Shown here piece by piece: positions 40,173 to 49,316 of a DNA stretch of 50,688 nt. The stretch is from JAWXUT01 sp044426075. Its GTDB lineage: Bacteria; Bacillota; Clostridia; Christensenellales; DTU072. Position 1 is the stretch's first letter; every line of letters starts with the position of its first letter. The notes under the pieces are model-generated. The model saw nothing but the letters and a program-made list of their open reading frames with translations, had not been told where the DNA came from and ran no database searches. Location of the stretch: positions 1-50,688 of the forward strand of contig JAWXUT010000001.1 in assembly GCA_044426075.1 (NCBI GenBank), given 5' to 3'. The position numbers and the translations under genes are program-made.

Positions 40173-42629
40173 ATGGGAAGAATTGAAGAATTAATTAGCA
40201 GTATGTCAGTTGCAGAAAAAGCACTAATGTGCAGTGGCAGAAAGTTTTGGTTCACAAGAGGAATCAAAAAGTATGCAATTGAGCCATATATGATGACCGA
40301 TGGGCCACACGGTTTAAGGAAACAAGACCAATCTGCGGATAATTTAGGGATAAATGATGCAATAGAAGCAACTTGTTTTCCGCCTGCAGTAACGCTAGCA
40401 AGTTCGTGGAACCGCGATGTATTAAAAAGGGTGGGCGAAGCCATTGGTGAAGAGGCAAAGGCAGAGCAAGTCGGCATAGTATTAGGGCCAGGAATGAACA
40501 TAAAAAGAAGCCCACAATGCGGAAGAAATTTTGAATATTTTAGTGAGGATCCATATATATCTGGGCAGTGTGCGCGATATTTTATTGAAGGTGTGCAGAA
40601 AAACGGCACGGGAACCTCGATAAAGCACTATGCGGTAAACAGTCAAGAAGGCGACCGATTGCGGATAAACGCAGTAGTAGATGAGCGTGCATTACGCGAG
40701 ATATATTTATCTGGATTTGAAGAGGCGATAACCAAGGCTTCACCATATACAGTAATGTGTTGTTACAACAAAGTAAACGGCAAGTTTGGCAGTGAAAGTG
40801 CTTATTTGATGAATACAATTTTGCGTGAAGAGTGGGGATTCAAAGGATATGTAATGACCGACTGGGGTGCAATAAACGACAGGGTTGAGGGACTAAAATG
40901 CGGAATTGATTTAGAAATGCCAGGCGGTTCGGGAGCAAGCGTGTATGACATTATCAATGCAGTGGGGGACGGCAGTCTTGATATAGAAACATTAAACAAA
41001 GCAGTAAAGAGGTTGCTTGCAATTAACTTTAAGGTGCAAGAAGCACGCGACACAACTGCAAAATACAGTATAGCAGAGCATCACCAGATAGCCAAAGAGC
41101 TTGCCTCAGAGGGTGCAGTGCTACTCAAAAATGACTGCAAGGCGTTGCCACTTTTAGATAATGAAGAGTTCGTTTTGATAGGCGACCTTGCCAAAAATCC
41201 ACGATATCAAGGCAACGGAAGTTCGCTAATTAAGCCCAATAAATTGACAAATTTATATGACACATTGAGTGCCGAAAAGCGTAATTTTGTCTATAGTGCG
41301 GGTTATGATTGTAAAGTTGATAAGATAGATAACAATATGATTGCAGAGGCTGTTTCTGTTGCAAAAAACAGTACTGGCAAGGTAGTTGTGGCACTAGGAC
41401 TCACAAAATTTTATGAGTCGGAAGGAAGCGACCGCACCAACATTGAATTACCTGCAAGTCAAAATGCTTTAATGGCAGAGCTAATAAAAATAGATAAACC
41501 AATTATAGTAATAATGCACTGTGGTGCACCCGTGGCAATGCCTTGGATAGGTGGAGTAAAAAGTATATTAAATATGTATTTAGCGGGGCAAGCAATAGGT
41601 GAAGCAACTGCAGATTTGCTTTTTGGCAAGGCAAATCCTAGTGGAAAACTTGCAGAAACATTCCCAATAGCGCTAGCAGATGCCCCTTGCCATAAATATT
41701 TCCCCGAAGGGCCTATGACAGTTGAATATCGCGAAAGTATCTTTGTAGGATACAGATATTATAACACCATAAATAAACCAGTAGCGTTCCCATTCGGGCA
41801 CGGATTGAGCTATACCACATTTAGTTATAGTGACATAAAGTTAAGCACACAAAGCACCACAACTGGCGATATATCCGTTACATTCACCGTTACAAACACG
41901 GGTGACACGGCGGGCAAAGTTGTATCAGAGTTATATATAGAAAAACAAGACAGTGCTATAGTTCGTGCAAAACGCGAGTTGAAAGGATATGAAAAAACAA
42001 TGCTTAATGCGGGTGAATCTAAGTCCGTAACAATTGAGCTTGACAAACGTGCATTTAGCTACTACAACACAGACACCGCAAGTTGGGCAGTGGAAGCAGG
42101 CAACTACCTAATTCAAATAGGTGCAAGTGTAGAAGATATAGTGCTATCCACCCAACTGCAGTTTATAAGCGATGATAATATAAAGATGTATGACAGCAAA
42201 ACATATGCGGATTATTTTAATCCAAATGGCACATTTAGTGATACAAGTTACTCTGCAATACTCGGGCACAATATCCCATCAAAAGCATATGATATAAATC
42301 CTATCCGTTGGGAAACCACGCCTTTAGAAAACCAAACTCACTGGTTTGGAAGACTATTCTTAAAGTTACTGTTAGGTGGTTCAAATATTGTTATGCGTGG
42401 TGAAGATGAAAATGCCATAATGATGCGTAAGTTTATGCAAGATATGATGCGATCAAACACCTTGCGATCAATGGCAACAACTAACGGCGGACTCATTTCA
42501 CTAGACAGTATGAAAGGGCTAATAATCGCCTCAAATGGCAAAGTCTGCAAAGGGCTCTGCCACACCGCAAAAGGCTTCATTAAAAACTACCGCCTCGACC
42601 GCAAACTCAAAAAAATAGAAAACGACTAA
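40173..42629 (+). CDS. Glycoside hydrolase family 3 (beta-glucosidase-like), cytosolic
   Basis: An 818-residue GH3 enzyme with the N-terminal barrel first: DGPHGLR (43-49), KHYAVN (151-156), and the nucleophile D230 in YVMTDWGA. The C-terminal GH3 domain (about 300-520) and a fibronectin-III-like domain (FPFGHGLSYTTF then about 560-670) follow. The last 140 residues are outside the usual GH3 plan and include a hydrophobic stretch WFGRLFLKLLLGG and a basic tail. No signal peptide, so it acts on imported short glycosides. Exact sugar specificity (beta-glucose, beta-xylose or other) cannot be read from sequence. AGGAGA lies before the ATG. Confidence 0.9.
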   Translation: MGRIEELISSMSVAEKALMCSGRKFWFTRGIKKYAIEPYMMTDGPHGLRKQDQSADNLGINDAIEATCFPPAVTLASSWNRDVLKRVGEAIGEEAKAEQVGIVLGPGMNIKRSPQCGRNFEYFSEDPYISGQCARYFIEGVQKNGTGTSIKHYAVNSQEGDRLRINAVVDERALREIYLSGFEEAITKASPYTVMCCYNKVNGKFGSESAYLMNTILREEWGFKGYVMTDWGAINDRVEGLKCGIDLEMPGGSGASVYDIINAVGDGSLDIETLNKAVKRLLAINFKVQEARDTTAKYSIAEHHQIAKELASEGAVLLKNDCKALPLLDNEEFVLIGDLAKNPRYQGNGSSLIKPNKLTNLYDTLSAEKRNFVYSAGYDCKVDKIDNNMIAEAVSVAKNSTGKVVVALGLTKFYESEGSDRTNIELPASQNALMAELIKIDKPIIVIMHCGAPVAMPWIGGVKSILNMYLAGQAIGEATADLLFGKANPSGKLAETFPIALADAPCHKYFPEGPMTVEYRESIFVGYRYYNTINKPVAFPFGHGLSYTTFSYSDIKLSTQSTTTGDISVTFTVTNTGDTAGKVVSELYIEKQDSAIVRAKRELKGYEKTMLNAGESKSVTIELDKRAFSYYNTDTASWAVEAGNYLIQIGASVEDIVLSTQLQFISDDNIKMYDSKTYADYFNPNGTFSDTSYSAILGHNIPSKAYDINPIRWETTPLENQTHWFGRLFLKLLLGGSNIVMRGEDENAIMMRKFMQDMMRSNTLRSMATTNGGLISLDSMKGLIIASNGKVCKGLCHTAKGFIKNYRLDRKLKKIEND

Positions 42630-42633
42630 ACAA

Positions 42634-42654
42634 AACGCCCCAACAAGGGGCGTT
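42634..42654. terminator. Stem-loop after the GH3 gene
   Basis: AACGCCCC (42634-42641) pairs with GGGGCGTT (42647-42654). The T-run (TTTTG) is on the minus strand side; on the plus strand the tail is TTAAATAA, so it is a weaker terminator for the glycosidase gene. Confidence 0.6.
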
Positions 42655-42680
42655 AAATAATGCCTAATAAGCATCTACCT

Positions 42681-42889
42681 TTGTCAACGTGACATTGACA
42701 AAAATCTGAAAAAAGCAAATCTGTCAACGTGACATTGACAAAAATCTGAAAAAAGCAAATCTGTCAACGTAACATTGACAAAAATCTGAAAAAAGCAAAT
42801 CTGTCAACGTAACATTGACAAAAATCTGAAAAAAGCAAATCTGTCAACGTGACATTGACAAAAATCTGAAAATTCTACTTTTGTCAACC
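42681..42889. repeat. 40-bp tandem repeat array, five units
   Basis: Units start at 42681, 42721, 42761, 42801 and 42841; the fifth diverges after 31 bases and a sixth begins TTGTCAACC. Each unit opens TGTCAACGTGACATTGACA (G or A at the tenth base), in which TGTCA and TGACA are inverted around ACG and TGTCAA and TTGACA form an outer pair. The rest, AAAATCTGAAAAAAGCAAATC, is identical in units 1-4. No spacers vary, so it is not a CRISPR. It lies between two convergent genes and no promoter -10 follows the TTGACA boxes. Confidence 0.9.
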
Positions 42890-42950
42890 ATATCCGTTGG
42901 TTAATAAACCCGCAAAACAACTGTGTCGAAACTTTCCGCGTGCAAACAAA

Positions 42951-42973
42951 ACAAGCACCTCGCGGGTGCTTGT
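42951..42973 (-). terminator. Terminator of the Kdo operon
   Basis: On the minus strand, ACAAGCACC pairs with GGTGCTTGT around CGCGA and is followed by TTTGTTTG, ten bases past the kdsC stop. Confidence 0.85.
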
Positions 42974-42982
42974 CAATCATTG

Positions 42983-43441
42983 TTATTTGTTAAGTGTTTC
43001 TATAAATCCTCTTACTGCTCCATTACCACCGTTATAGGCCGATACAAAATGCGCTACTTGTTTAATTTCTTGTACTGCGTCCTTTGGACAACCTACATAA
43101 CCGCATTGTTGCATAACTTCTAAGTCGTTTAAATCGTCCCCGATATAAGCAACCTCGCTCATATCTATTTTCAAATCTGAAACAACTTCTTTTAATTGGG
43201 GCAACTTATCGTGTATGCCTTGATAAAGCAATTTAATATTTAATTCTTTACATCTTTGCTCTGTGATTTCCGACTTACGCCCCGTTATTATGCAAGGAGT
43301 AATCCCAATTTGTGGCAATATAACACCTATTGCATAGCCATCTTTTACATTAAATGCCTTAACTGCCTCACCTTGCGAACCTATATATATTTTTCCATCT
43401 GTCAACGTCCCATCAACATCCATTACTAATAGTTTAATCAT
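42983..43441 (-). CDS. kdsC: Kdo-8-phosphate phosphatase
   Basis: A 152-residue HAD phosphatase of the small KdsC class without a cap domain. The nucleophile aspartates are in MDVDGTLTDG near the N-terminus, the lysine is in HDKLPQL, and the metal site is YIGDDLNDL. It removes phosphate from Kdo-8-P to give free Kdo. The same fold serves N-acylneuraminate 9-phosphate, but the kdsD, kdsA and kdsB neighbours decide for Kdo. Its ATG overlaps the kdsD stop by one base. Confidence 0.92.
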   Translation of the reverse strand: MIKLLVMDVDGTLTDGKIYIGSQGEAVKAFNVKDGYAIGVILPQIGITPCIITGRKSEITEQRCKELNIKLLYQGIHDKLPQLKEVVSDLKIDMSEVAYIGDDLNDLEVMQQCGYVGCPKDAVQEIKQVAHFVSAYNGGNGAVRGFIETLNK

Positions 43442-44430
43442 TATTGCAACATTCCTATCTTTATAATATCATACACGCACAATGTGCCCGTTAAAAGCCC
43501 TTCATTGTTTAATACTGGTAATACTGAAACTTTTGTTTTAAAAGATTTATCCGTTTTCTTTTGTATGTCTGCAACTATGTCGAAAATCAATGTTTCTTCT
43601 TGTACTGTGGTAGGATTGATGTTTATATAATTTATTATGGGTGCATTGTTATCAATCACATCACCACTGCTTATTAATCTTCTCAAATCGCCATCTGTGA
43701 AAATGCCTTTTAACGCGCCTTCTTTATCAGCTACGCAGACGCAACCTACAGGTTTTTTGCACATTTCAAGTATTGCATCTTGTAAGGTTGCAGATAATTC
43801 AACAACTGAATTTTCCTCTCCCTTTTTCATTAAATCGCTAGCTTTTAGCGTAAGCATTTTGCCAAGTAATCCATTTGGGTGAAAAACTGAAAAGTCCTTT
43901 TGTGTAAACTTCTTGTATTTAGCAACACAAACTGCAATTGCATCACCAACAACAAGCATTTGTGTTGTGCTAGATGTTGGCACTATATTTTCAAATAGTG
44001 CCTCTTCTACCTTTGGTAGAATTATATTTATTTGACATTTGCGAGCCAATGTATTGTTTTCTGAATTTGTAATGCTGTAAGTTTTTGCCCCTATTGCATT
44101 AATAGAGGGCATAATACCTACCATCTCTTCACTTTCGCCACTTTTACTAACTAAAACAACTAAATCGCCTTGTTGAACAACACCCAAGTCACCATGCAGT
44201 GCTTCCGCTGGGTGAAGAAAAAAACTTGCTATTCCTAGACTTGACATAGTTGCAACAATTTTTTTGCAAATGTGCCCAGATTTACCCATACCACACCAAA
44301 CAATTTTGCCTTTTGTAGTAACAATATCTTCGATTAACTCTTCAAAATTCTCCCACGAATAATCAAGCAATGATTGCAACTGTGATATTTCAAGTGCAAC
44401 AATATCATGCAAACTCTGCTTTATGCTCAT
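43441..44430 (-). CDS. kdsD: Arabinose-5-phosphate isomerase (KpsF/GutQ/KdsD)
   Basis: A 329-residue enzyme that turns ribulose 5-phosphate into arabinose 5-phosphate, the first step to Kdo. The SIS domain (about 30-175) shows VWCGMGKSGHICKKI, HPAEALHGDLG and VSKSGESEE. Two CBS domains follow from about residue 205 (SDLMKKGEEN, GIFTDGDLRR), often regulatory. The start overlaps the kdsA stop by four bases. This is the same class as KpsF of E. coli group 2 capsules. Confidence 0.94.
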   Translation of the reverse strand: MSIKQSLHDIVALEISQLQSLLDYSWENFEELIEDIVTTKGKIVWCGMGKSGHICKKIVATMSSLGIASFFLHPAEALHGDLGVVQQGDLVVLVSKSGESEEMVGIMPSINAIGAKTYSITNSENNTLARKCQINIILPKVEEALFENIVPTSSTTQMLVVGDAIAVCVAKYKKFTQKDFSVFHPNGLLGKMLTLKASDLMKKGEENSVVELSATLQDAILEMCKKPVGCVCVADKEGALKGIFTDGDLRRLISSGDVIDNNAPIINYININPTTVQEETLIFDIVADIQKKTDKSFKTKVSVLPVLNNEGLLTGTLCVYDIIKIGMLQ

Positions 44431-45203
44431 ATTGCCCCCTGGTTATTATGTAAGAATAATATTTGCTTTAGCAATGTTTCCATATCTTCTAGTCTAACCA
44501 TATTGGGCCCATCTGACATTGCATTGTCTGGATCTGGATGTGTTTCAATAAATAAGCCATCTATTCCGATCGCAACAGCTGCTTTTGCTAAATATGGAAC
44601 ATATTCACGATTACCACCAGTACTTCCGCCATTTCCACCAGGTTTTTGCACGCTGTGCGTTGCATCGAAAATTACGGGATATCCCATTTTTTTCATTTCT
44701 ACCAACCCAGTCATATCAACAACTAAATTGTTATATCCGAATGTTGTTCCTCGCTCACACAAATATATGTTTGAGTTCCCAGAAGCCTTTACTTTTTCTG
44801 CAACATTTGACATATCCCACGGTGCTAAAAATTGCCCCTTTTTGATATTAACTATTTTACCAGTTTTTGCTGCCGCCACCAACAAATCAGTTTGCCTACA
44901 TAAAAATGCAGGAATTTGTAGAATATCAGCAACTTCAGCAACTATTTCCGCTTGACAACTCTCATGAATATCTGTTGCTATTTTTAGCCCTAGCTCTTCT
45001 TTAACTTTTTTGAGTATGTTGAGTCCTTCCGCCATACCGAAACCGCGATAACCCTTTGTAGAAGTTCTATTTGCTTTATCAAAAGATGCTTTAAAATAAA
45101 AATCTATTTCCAATTTATCTGTTATTTCTTTTAATGTTTTGGCAATATTCATAACCATTTCTTCGCTTTCTATGACACATGGTCCTGCTATTAATTTAAA
45201 CAT
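44427..45203 (-). CDS. kdsA: 3-deoxy-manno-octulosonate-8-phosphate synthase
   Basis: A 258-residue TIM barrel condensing arabinose 5-phosphate and PEP to Kdo-8-P. Typical segments are FKASFDKANRTS, ATDIHES, IPAFLCRQTDL and IETHPDPDNA. The early IAGPCVIESEE has a cysteine where the metal-dependent class (as in Aquifex) binds its ion, so this is the metallo class, unlike E. coli KdsA. It overlaps the end of kdsB by 13 bases and kdsD by four. Confidence 0.95.
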   Translation of the reverse strand: MFKLIAGPCVIESEEMVMNIAKTLKEITDKLEIDFYFKASFDKANRTSTKGYRGFGMAEGLNILKKVKEELGLKIATDIHESCQAEIVAEVADILQIPAFLCRQTDLLVAAAKTGKIVNIKKGQFLAPWDMSNVAEKVKASGNSNIYLCERGTTFGYNNLVVDMTGLVEMKKMGYPVIFDATHSVQKPGGNGGSTGGNREYVPYLAKAAVAIGIDGLFIETHPDPDNAMSDGPNMVRLEDMETLLKQILFLHNNQGAI

Positions 45204-45928
45204 TTTTTCTCCTTAATAATTTTAGTTATACGCTCAAGGTCTTTTTGTGTATCAACAGCAACGGTATCTGATGAAACGATTCCGCATCTAACCTTTATGC
45301 CATTTTCTAAGAATCTTAACAGCTCAATTTCTTCAATCTTTTCAATATCTCCCATTGGCAATTGTCCATATTGCAATAACGCAGCTCGCCTAAAGGCATA
45401 AACTCCTATAGGTTTATAATATGTATATCCTACCATACCTTTAGGATATGGTATAGGAGCACGAGAAAATAGAAGAATATCATTGTTTCTATCGCAAACA
45501 ACCTTTGGCGTTGTTGCGTTCACAACATCCACAGGATCTTTAAATGGTGTTTTTAATGTCGCACAGACAACTTCCTCGCTAGGAAGAATAACTCCTAATA
45601 CAGCTTCTATTGTGCTTGGTTCAAGCAATGGCTCATCGCCTTGAATTGTTATATAAATATCTGCTTCTATTTTGCTTGCAACCTCTGATAACCTTTCTGA
45701 TCCATTTTGATGATTTTTATCTGTCATAATGCAAGGGATATCATGGCTTTTACAAACGTTTTCAATACGCTCATCATCTGTTGCAACAATTGCCATATCT
45801 ATCTTTTTAACTTTTTTTGCTTGCTGATACACCCACCAAATCATAGGTTTACCACAAATATCTTTTAATGGCTTTCCTGGCAATCTTGATGATGAATATC
45901 TTGCTGGTATAACTGCTACTATTTTCAT
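45191..45928 (-). CDS. kdsB: CMP-Kdo synthetase (3-deoxy-manno-octulosonate cytidylyltransferase)
   Basis: A 245-residue cytidylyltransferase that activates Kdo with CTP. The nucleotide loop is VIPARYSSSRLPGKPL, followed by VATDDERI, NHQNGSERLSE and IQGDEPL, all hallmarks of KdsB. Homologous CMP-sialate synthetases lack this exact set. AGGAG lies before the ATG. With KdsD, KdsA and KdsC the pathway from ribulose 5-phosphate to CMP-Kdo is complete. Confidence 0.95.
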   Translation of the reverse strand: MKIVAVIPARYSSSRLPGKPLKDICGKPMIWWVYQQAKKVKKIDMAIVATDDERIENVCKSHDIPCIMTDKNHQNGSERLSEVASKIEADIYITIQGDEPLLEPSTIEAVLGVILPSEEVVCATLKTPFKDPVDVVNATTPKVVCDRNNDILLFSRAPIPYPKGMVGYTYYKPIGVYAFRRAALLQYGQLPMGDIEKIEEIELLRFLENGIKVRCGIVSSDTVAVDTQKDLERITKIIKEKKCLN

Positions 45929-45938
45929 TTTTATGCTC

Positions 45939-48900
45939 CTATTTAATAAATTTGCTTACGTATTCTTGCATGCTTTTCTCATGCTTACCTTTAATCTTAC
46001 TAAAATCTTTATCCTTATTTTTTACATATTGCTCAATACAATCAAATACATATTGATACCATTCATCTTTAAAATGCAATGGGTAAATACCCCACGTGTG
46101 AATTGGTGAACCTATGTTATTAGTTAGAGTCTCTACAACAACTATATCATCACCTACATATTGTCTAAATGCCTCCGTAGCAGGCTTAATCAGATCAAAT
46201 GCTGACATGCTTTGGTATTGTAGGTGTTCTAAACATCCATTTGCCTCATTTGCAATTTGATTTATCGGATAGGATTCTATTAAAATAACTTTTTTAGCAG
46301 GATAAATTCGCTTAACAGAATCAGCAATATATTTTATTGTTTTTTGTATAATATCTTCACAAATCATATCAGCTTTAATATCTTCTTCCACAAAATCCTT
46401 TAGAAGTTGACCACCATTTTTTTCTTTATACTTATTGTAGACATTAGTTCTTGTAATTAAATATGATTCCATTTCATTCCGCATTAAAACCATTGGCAAA
46501 CGCATATCGGCAAGATCTATTACTAAATACTCACTCTTAGTTGATAGTAGATAACTAATTCCTGAACTATTTACATCCCTAACAAAACATTTTCGCCTAA
46601 ATAAAGATATGTTTTTGTCCTCGAAATCAACATTTTCTACATTGATACGAACTCTTTCTGGATATAGAAAAGATTTTATTGGATTTGATAATGAAACATA
46701 GTTATTGATAACATACTTATTTTCTTTATCGCAAATTCTAAATATATCGCGACTTACGCAACAACCCAAAATGCTAAATGTGTTTTTATGATATCCACTA
46801 TATTTAACATCAAAACTTGCATCTAAATTTAATTGATCTTTTAATTCTTTTTCTCTTTTGTTCGCTTGCAATTTTAAACATTTATTTATTTCTGCTTTCT
46901 TTTGTTCTAGTTGTAATGTCTTTATTTCTGTTTCAAGCCTGCAATTTCTATTCTTATAAGCTTGGATTTTCAAATTGTTTTTAAGCTCAATTAGTGCGCT
47001 GCCTAATATTGCACAAACACTTATTTCTATGCCTAATGACATTAATTTTTTAGCTATTTTTAACCTATTAATTTGCGATAAATCATCTTTATTTCTAGAA
47101 TAAAAATATAAATATTCATCTTCCAAGCCGTATTGGAGCATGTCGTTATCGGGGCTTTTAGTGATTTTCATTATAGCTATATCATCTATCATTTCTGGAT
47201 CATGTGCTAAAATCTCTTCTAAATAAGACGTTATAGCATAAATTCTTGCCGCACTTTTAAGATTTTTAACGAAAGGTACTATCCTATCATAATCATTATC
47301 ATATTTTTGAGTCCAACAGATTTCATTACACAATACAAATTGATTATTGTTTTGCGCTTGATACCATGAAGTTGCCATGAAATAGCTAGGGTGCATGAAT
47401 ACTTCATGATCAAAAATGCCATATCTAGTTAATTGTGCATCACTAAAAAATTTATTCCTTACTATATTTGCGACATCATATCGGATTAAAAATTTTGCAA
47501 ATACCTCTATGTATCGTTCTCCAAAATAAAATTGTTCAGATTCATTCTTGCAAGTTTTTCGCACTAAATGCACCTTTTTCGTGTATACGATTTTATTCGT
47601 ACTGTAAATATCCATTGTGTTTTTAAGAGCAGTTATTATTTTCAGATAATCGCGATCTTCTTTTGATACTTTCAGTAGTGCTTTGGTCGATGTATAATAT
47701 TCAGCCAAACAAGATATACACTTTATTCTTTCATCCGAAGAATATTGTATGCCATAATCGCATTCTACATCTACAAATACATCATATTTTTTACATTCAA
47801 TATTGGTTTTAATACGCACCAACTCATCAGCTGCACTTTTTACTTCAAGTTTTATTCCAGTATACTGCAGTTCACGCGAAAAAACAAAGCTCTCAATGTG
47901 AGACCTTTTATCCTCATTTTTACAAAATACATATATAAATTCTTTTTCAAAATTACCTACTGCTTTGGGATTTATCTGTATTTTTGACAACTCTATTAAT
48001 GTCATATATCCCAACACTGCCCAATCCAAAAAACCATCGTTTTGCTTGGTGTTTAAAACTACAATTACATCAAGTTCGTTTGCGTTTTTGATGTAAGAAT
48101 TGGCTGCAATATTAAAATTCTCTTCCGACTCATCTACATTATCTAAGATAGTAAACTCATTAGTCTTTGTTAATTTAGTCAACACGCTAACCTCATTGTT
48201 TTTTTGTTGACTTTCATTTGAAAATATGCTGTAAAATGCACTAGTTAATCCATATATGCTTTGGCATTTTGTGCCTAAGAAACAAGACAACTCTTTGGCT
48301 GTATATGCCTTTAGAACAACATTTGCATATGCATACATGTCATTTGATACACCCATACATTTACATTCTGGAAACATATTGGCAATGTTTAAAACTGAAT
48401 CTGATCCAAATCCACATATAAACTTTAAATCTATATTTGTCATAAATGGCAATAATTCTGCAGGCACATAACCAGGGAAAGTGTTTAAATCCTTAGTGTC
48501 CTTTAAAATAGTAGTCATTGATGGATGAGGTTTAATCGTTAAATTATTACAATCATCAACAAGTAAATCTAAAAATAAAGCATTTGTTGTAAAGTAAGCA
48601 TTATCTCTACCATTGAAATATTTCTTATAAAAATCATCTGAATGCAAACGTTTTGAAGCTACGGCATCTGATGAAGGCATAAAAAATGACGTGATATTCT
48701 CTGTGCAATTTTTCAAACCATATCCGATAATTATATTTTCAATATCCATTTTGCTTAAAGTTTTAAATTCACTTGGCCAATTGAAATCTTCAAATGCTAT
48801 TGGTGTAATTAATGGATTGCTATATGCTAACAATACTTTATGATTATCGCATACTTTTGCATAATCTGGAACATTGAAGTTAGCTGAATACACCCACTCT

Positions 48901-49307
48901 GGATGCTTCTCAAATTTCTTCATAGAACCACGACCAAGTTCTAGTCTGTTATATTTAATACACTTTAGAGAAAAATAAATTCCTAAAGAATCTGGTATAT
49001 CTATAGAATTATATATTTCAGAAAATGCGCCAAAATTTATTTTCTCTTTAGCAAAAACTTGATCATATTTTTCGAGAATTGCTTGCTCTATTTTCTCGAC
49101 ACTTCCCCTCAATCCTTCGGCAAAATTTGCTTCATATGGAATAACTCTTGTGAAAATAGATTGCATTTGCTTAACATTGTATTTGTTACCAATATGCCAT
49201 CTTGTATTCCCAACCAAAAGAATAGCATCCTCATTCCTATGTTTGGTTAATCTATGCACAATGCACTGAATTAATGAGCCCCCATGATATAATGCATATA
49301 AAACCAT
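45939..49307 (-). CDS. Large multi-domain polysaccharide protein: GT-B transferase plus DUF6270-like domain
   Basis: A 1122-residue cytosolic protein, no signal peptide or membrane span. Residues about 1-350 resemble the polysialyltransferase-type GT-B family: KPHP at 259-262 and GFGSDS at 299-304 match the HP and serine motifs that bind CMP-sugars. Residues about 400-740 are unrecognised. A coiled coil covers about 773-828. Residues about 841-1100 look like DUF6270, with GCCVSRD (848-854) and a late HTWGIYPLHF (1070-1079), a layout recalling SGNH esterases or acyltransferases. Beside kdsB it is the best candidate to use CMP-Kdo. AGGAG precedes the ATG, ten bases from the GT2 gene. Family assignments are from motifs only. 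Confidence 0.75.
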   Translation of the reverse strand: MVLYALYHGGSLIQCIVHRLTKHRNEDAILLVGNTRWHIGNKYNVKQMQSIFTRVIPYEANFAEGLRGSVEKIEQAILEKYDQVFAKEKINFGAFSEIYNSIDIPDSLGIYFSLKCIKYNRLELGRGSMKKFEKHPEWVYSANFNVPDYAKVCDNHKVLLAYSNPLITPIAFEDFNWPSEFKTLSKMDIENIIIGYGLKNCTENITSFFMPSSDAVASKRLHSDDFYKKYFNGRDNAYFTTNALFLDLLVDDCNNLTIKPHPSMTTILKDTKDLNTFPGYVPAELLPFMTNIDLKFICGFGSDSVLNIANMFPECKCMGVSNDMYAYANVVLKAYTAKELSCFLGTKCQSIYGLTSAFYSIFSNESQQKNNEVSVLTKLTKTNEFTILDNVDESEENFNIAANSYIKNANELDVIVVLNTKQNDGFLDWAVLGYMTLIELSKIQINPKAVGNFEKEFIYVFCKNEDKRSHIESFVFSRELQYTGIKLEVKSAADELVRIKTNIECKKYDVFVDVECDYGIQYSSDERIKCISCLAEYYTSTKALLKVSKEDRDYLKIITALKNTMDIYSTNKIVYTKKVHLVRKTCKNESEQFYFGERYIEVFAKFLIRYDVANIVRNKFFSDAQLTRYGIFDHEVFMHPSYFMATSWYQAQNNNQFVLCNEICWTQKYDNDYDRIVPFVKNLKSAARIYAITSYLEEILAHDPEMIDDIAIMKITKSPDNDMLQYGLEDEYLYFYSRNKDDLSQINRLKIAKKLMSLGIEISVCAILGSALIELKNNLKIQAYKNRNCRLETEIKTLQLEQKKAEINKCLKLQANKREKELKDQLNLDASFDVKYSGYHKNTFSILGCCVSRDIFRICDKENKYVINNYVSLSNPIKSFLYPERVRINVENVDFEDKNISLFRRKCFVRDVNSSGISYLLSTKSEYLVIDLADMRLPMVLMRNEMESYLITRTNVYNKYKEKNGGQLLKDFVEEDIKADMICEDIIQKTIKYIADSVKRIYPAKKVILIESYPINQIANEANGCLEHLQYQSMSAFDLIKPATEAFRQYVGDDIVVVETLTNNIGSPIHTWGIYPLHFKDEWYQYVFDCIEQYVKNKDKDFSKIKGKHEKSMQEYVSKFIK

Positions 49308-49316
49308 AATTTACTC

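Noticed and set aside
42681..42889. CRISPR array
   Set aside because: The repeats are 40 bases head to tail, and every segment between any repeat core is identical; there are no unique spacers and no cas genes nearby.
42983..43441. Sialic acid rather than Kdo operon
   Set aside because: The phosphatase and cytidylyltransferase families are related, but arabinose-5-phosphate isomerase and Kdo-8-P synthase next to them are specific to Kdo; no neuB or neuC is present.
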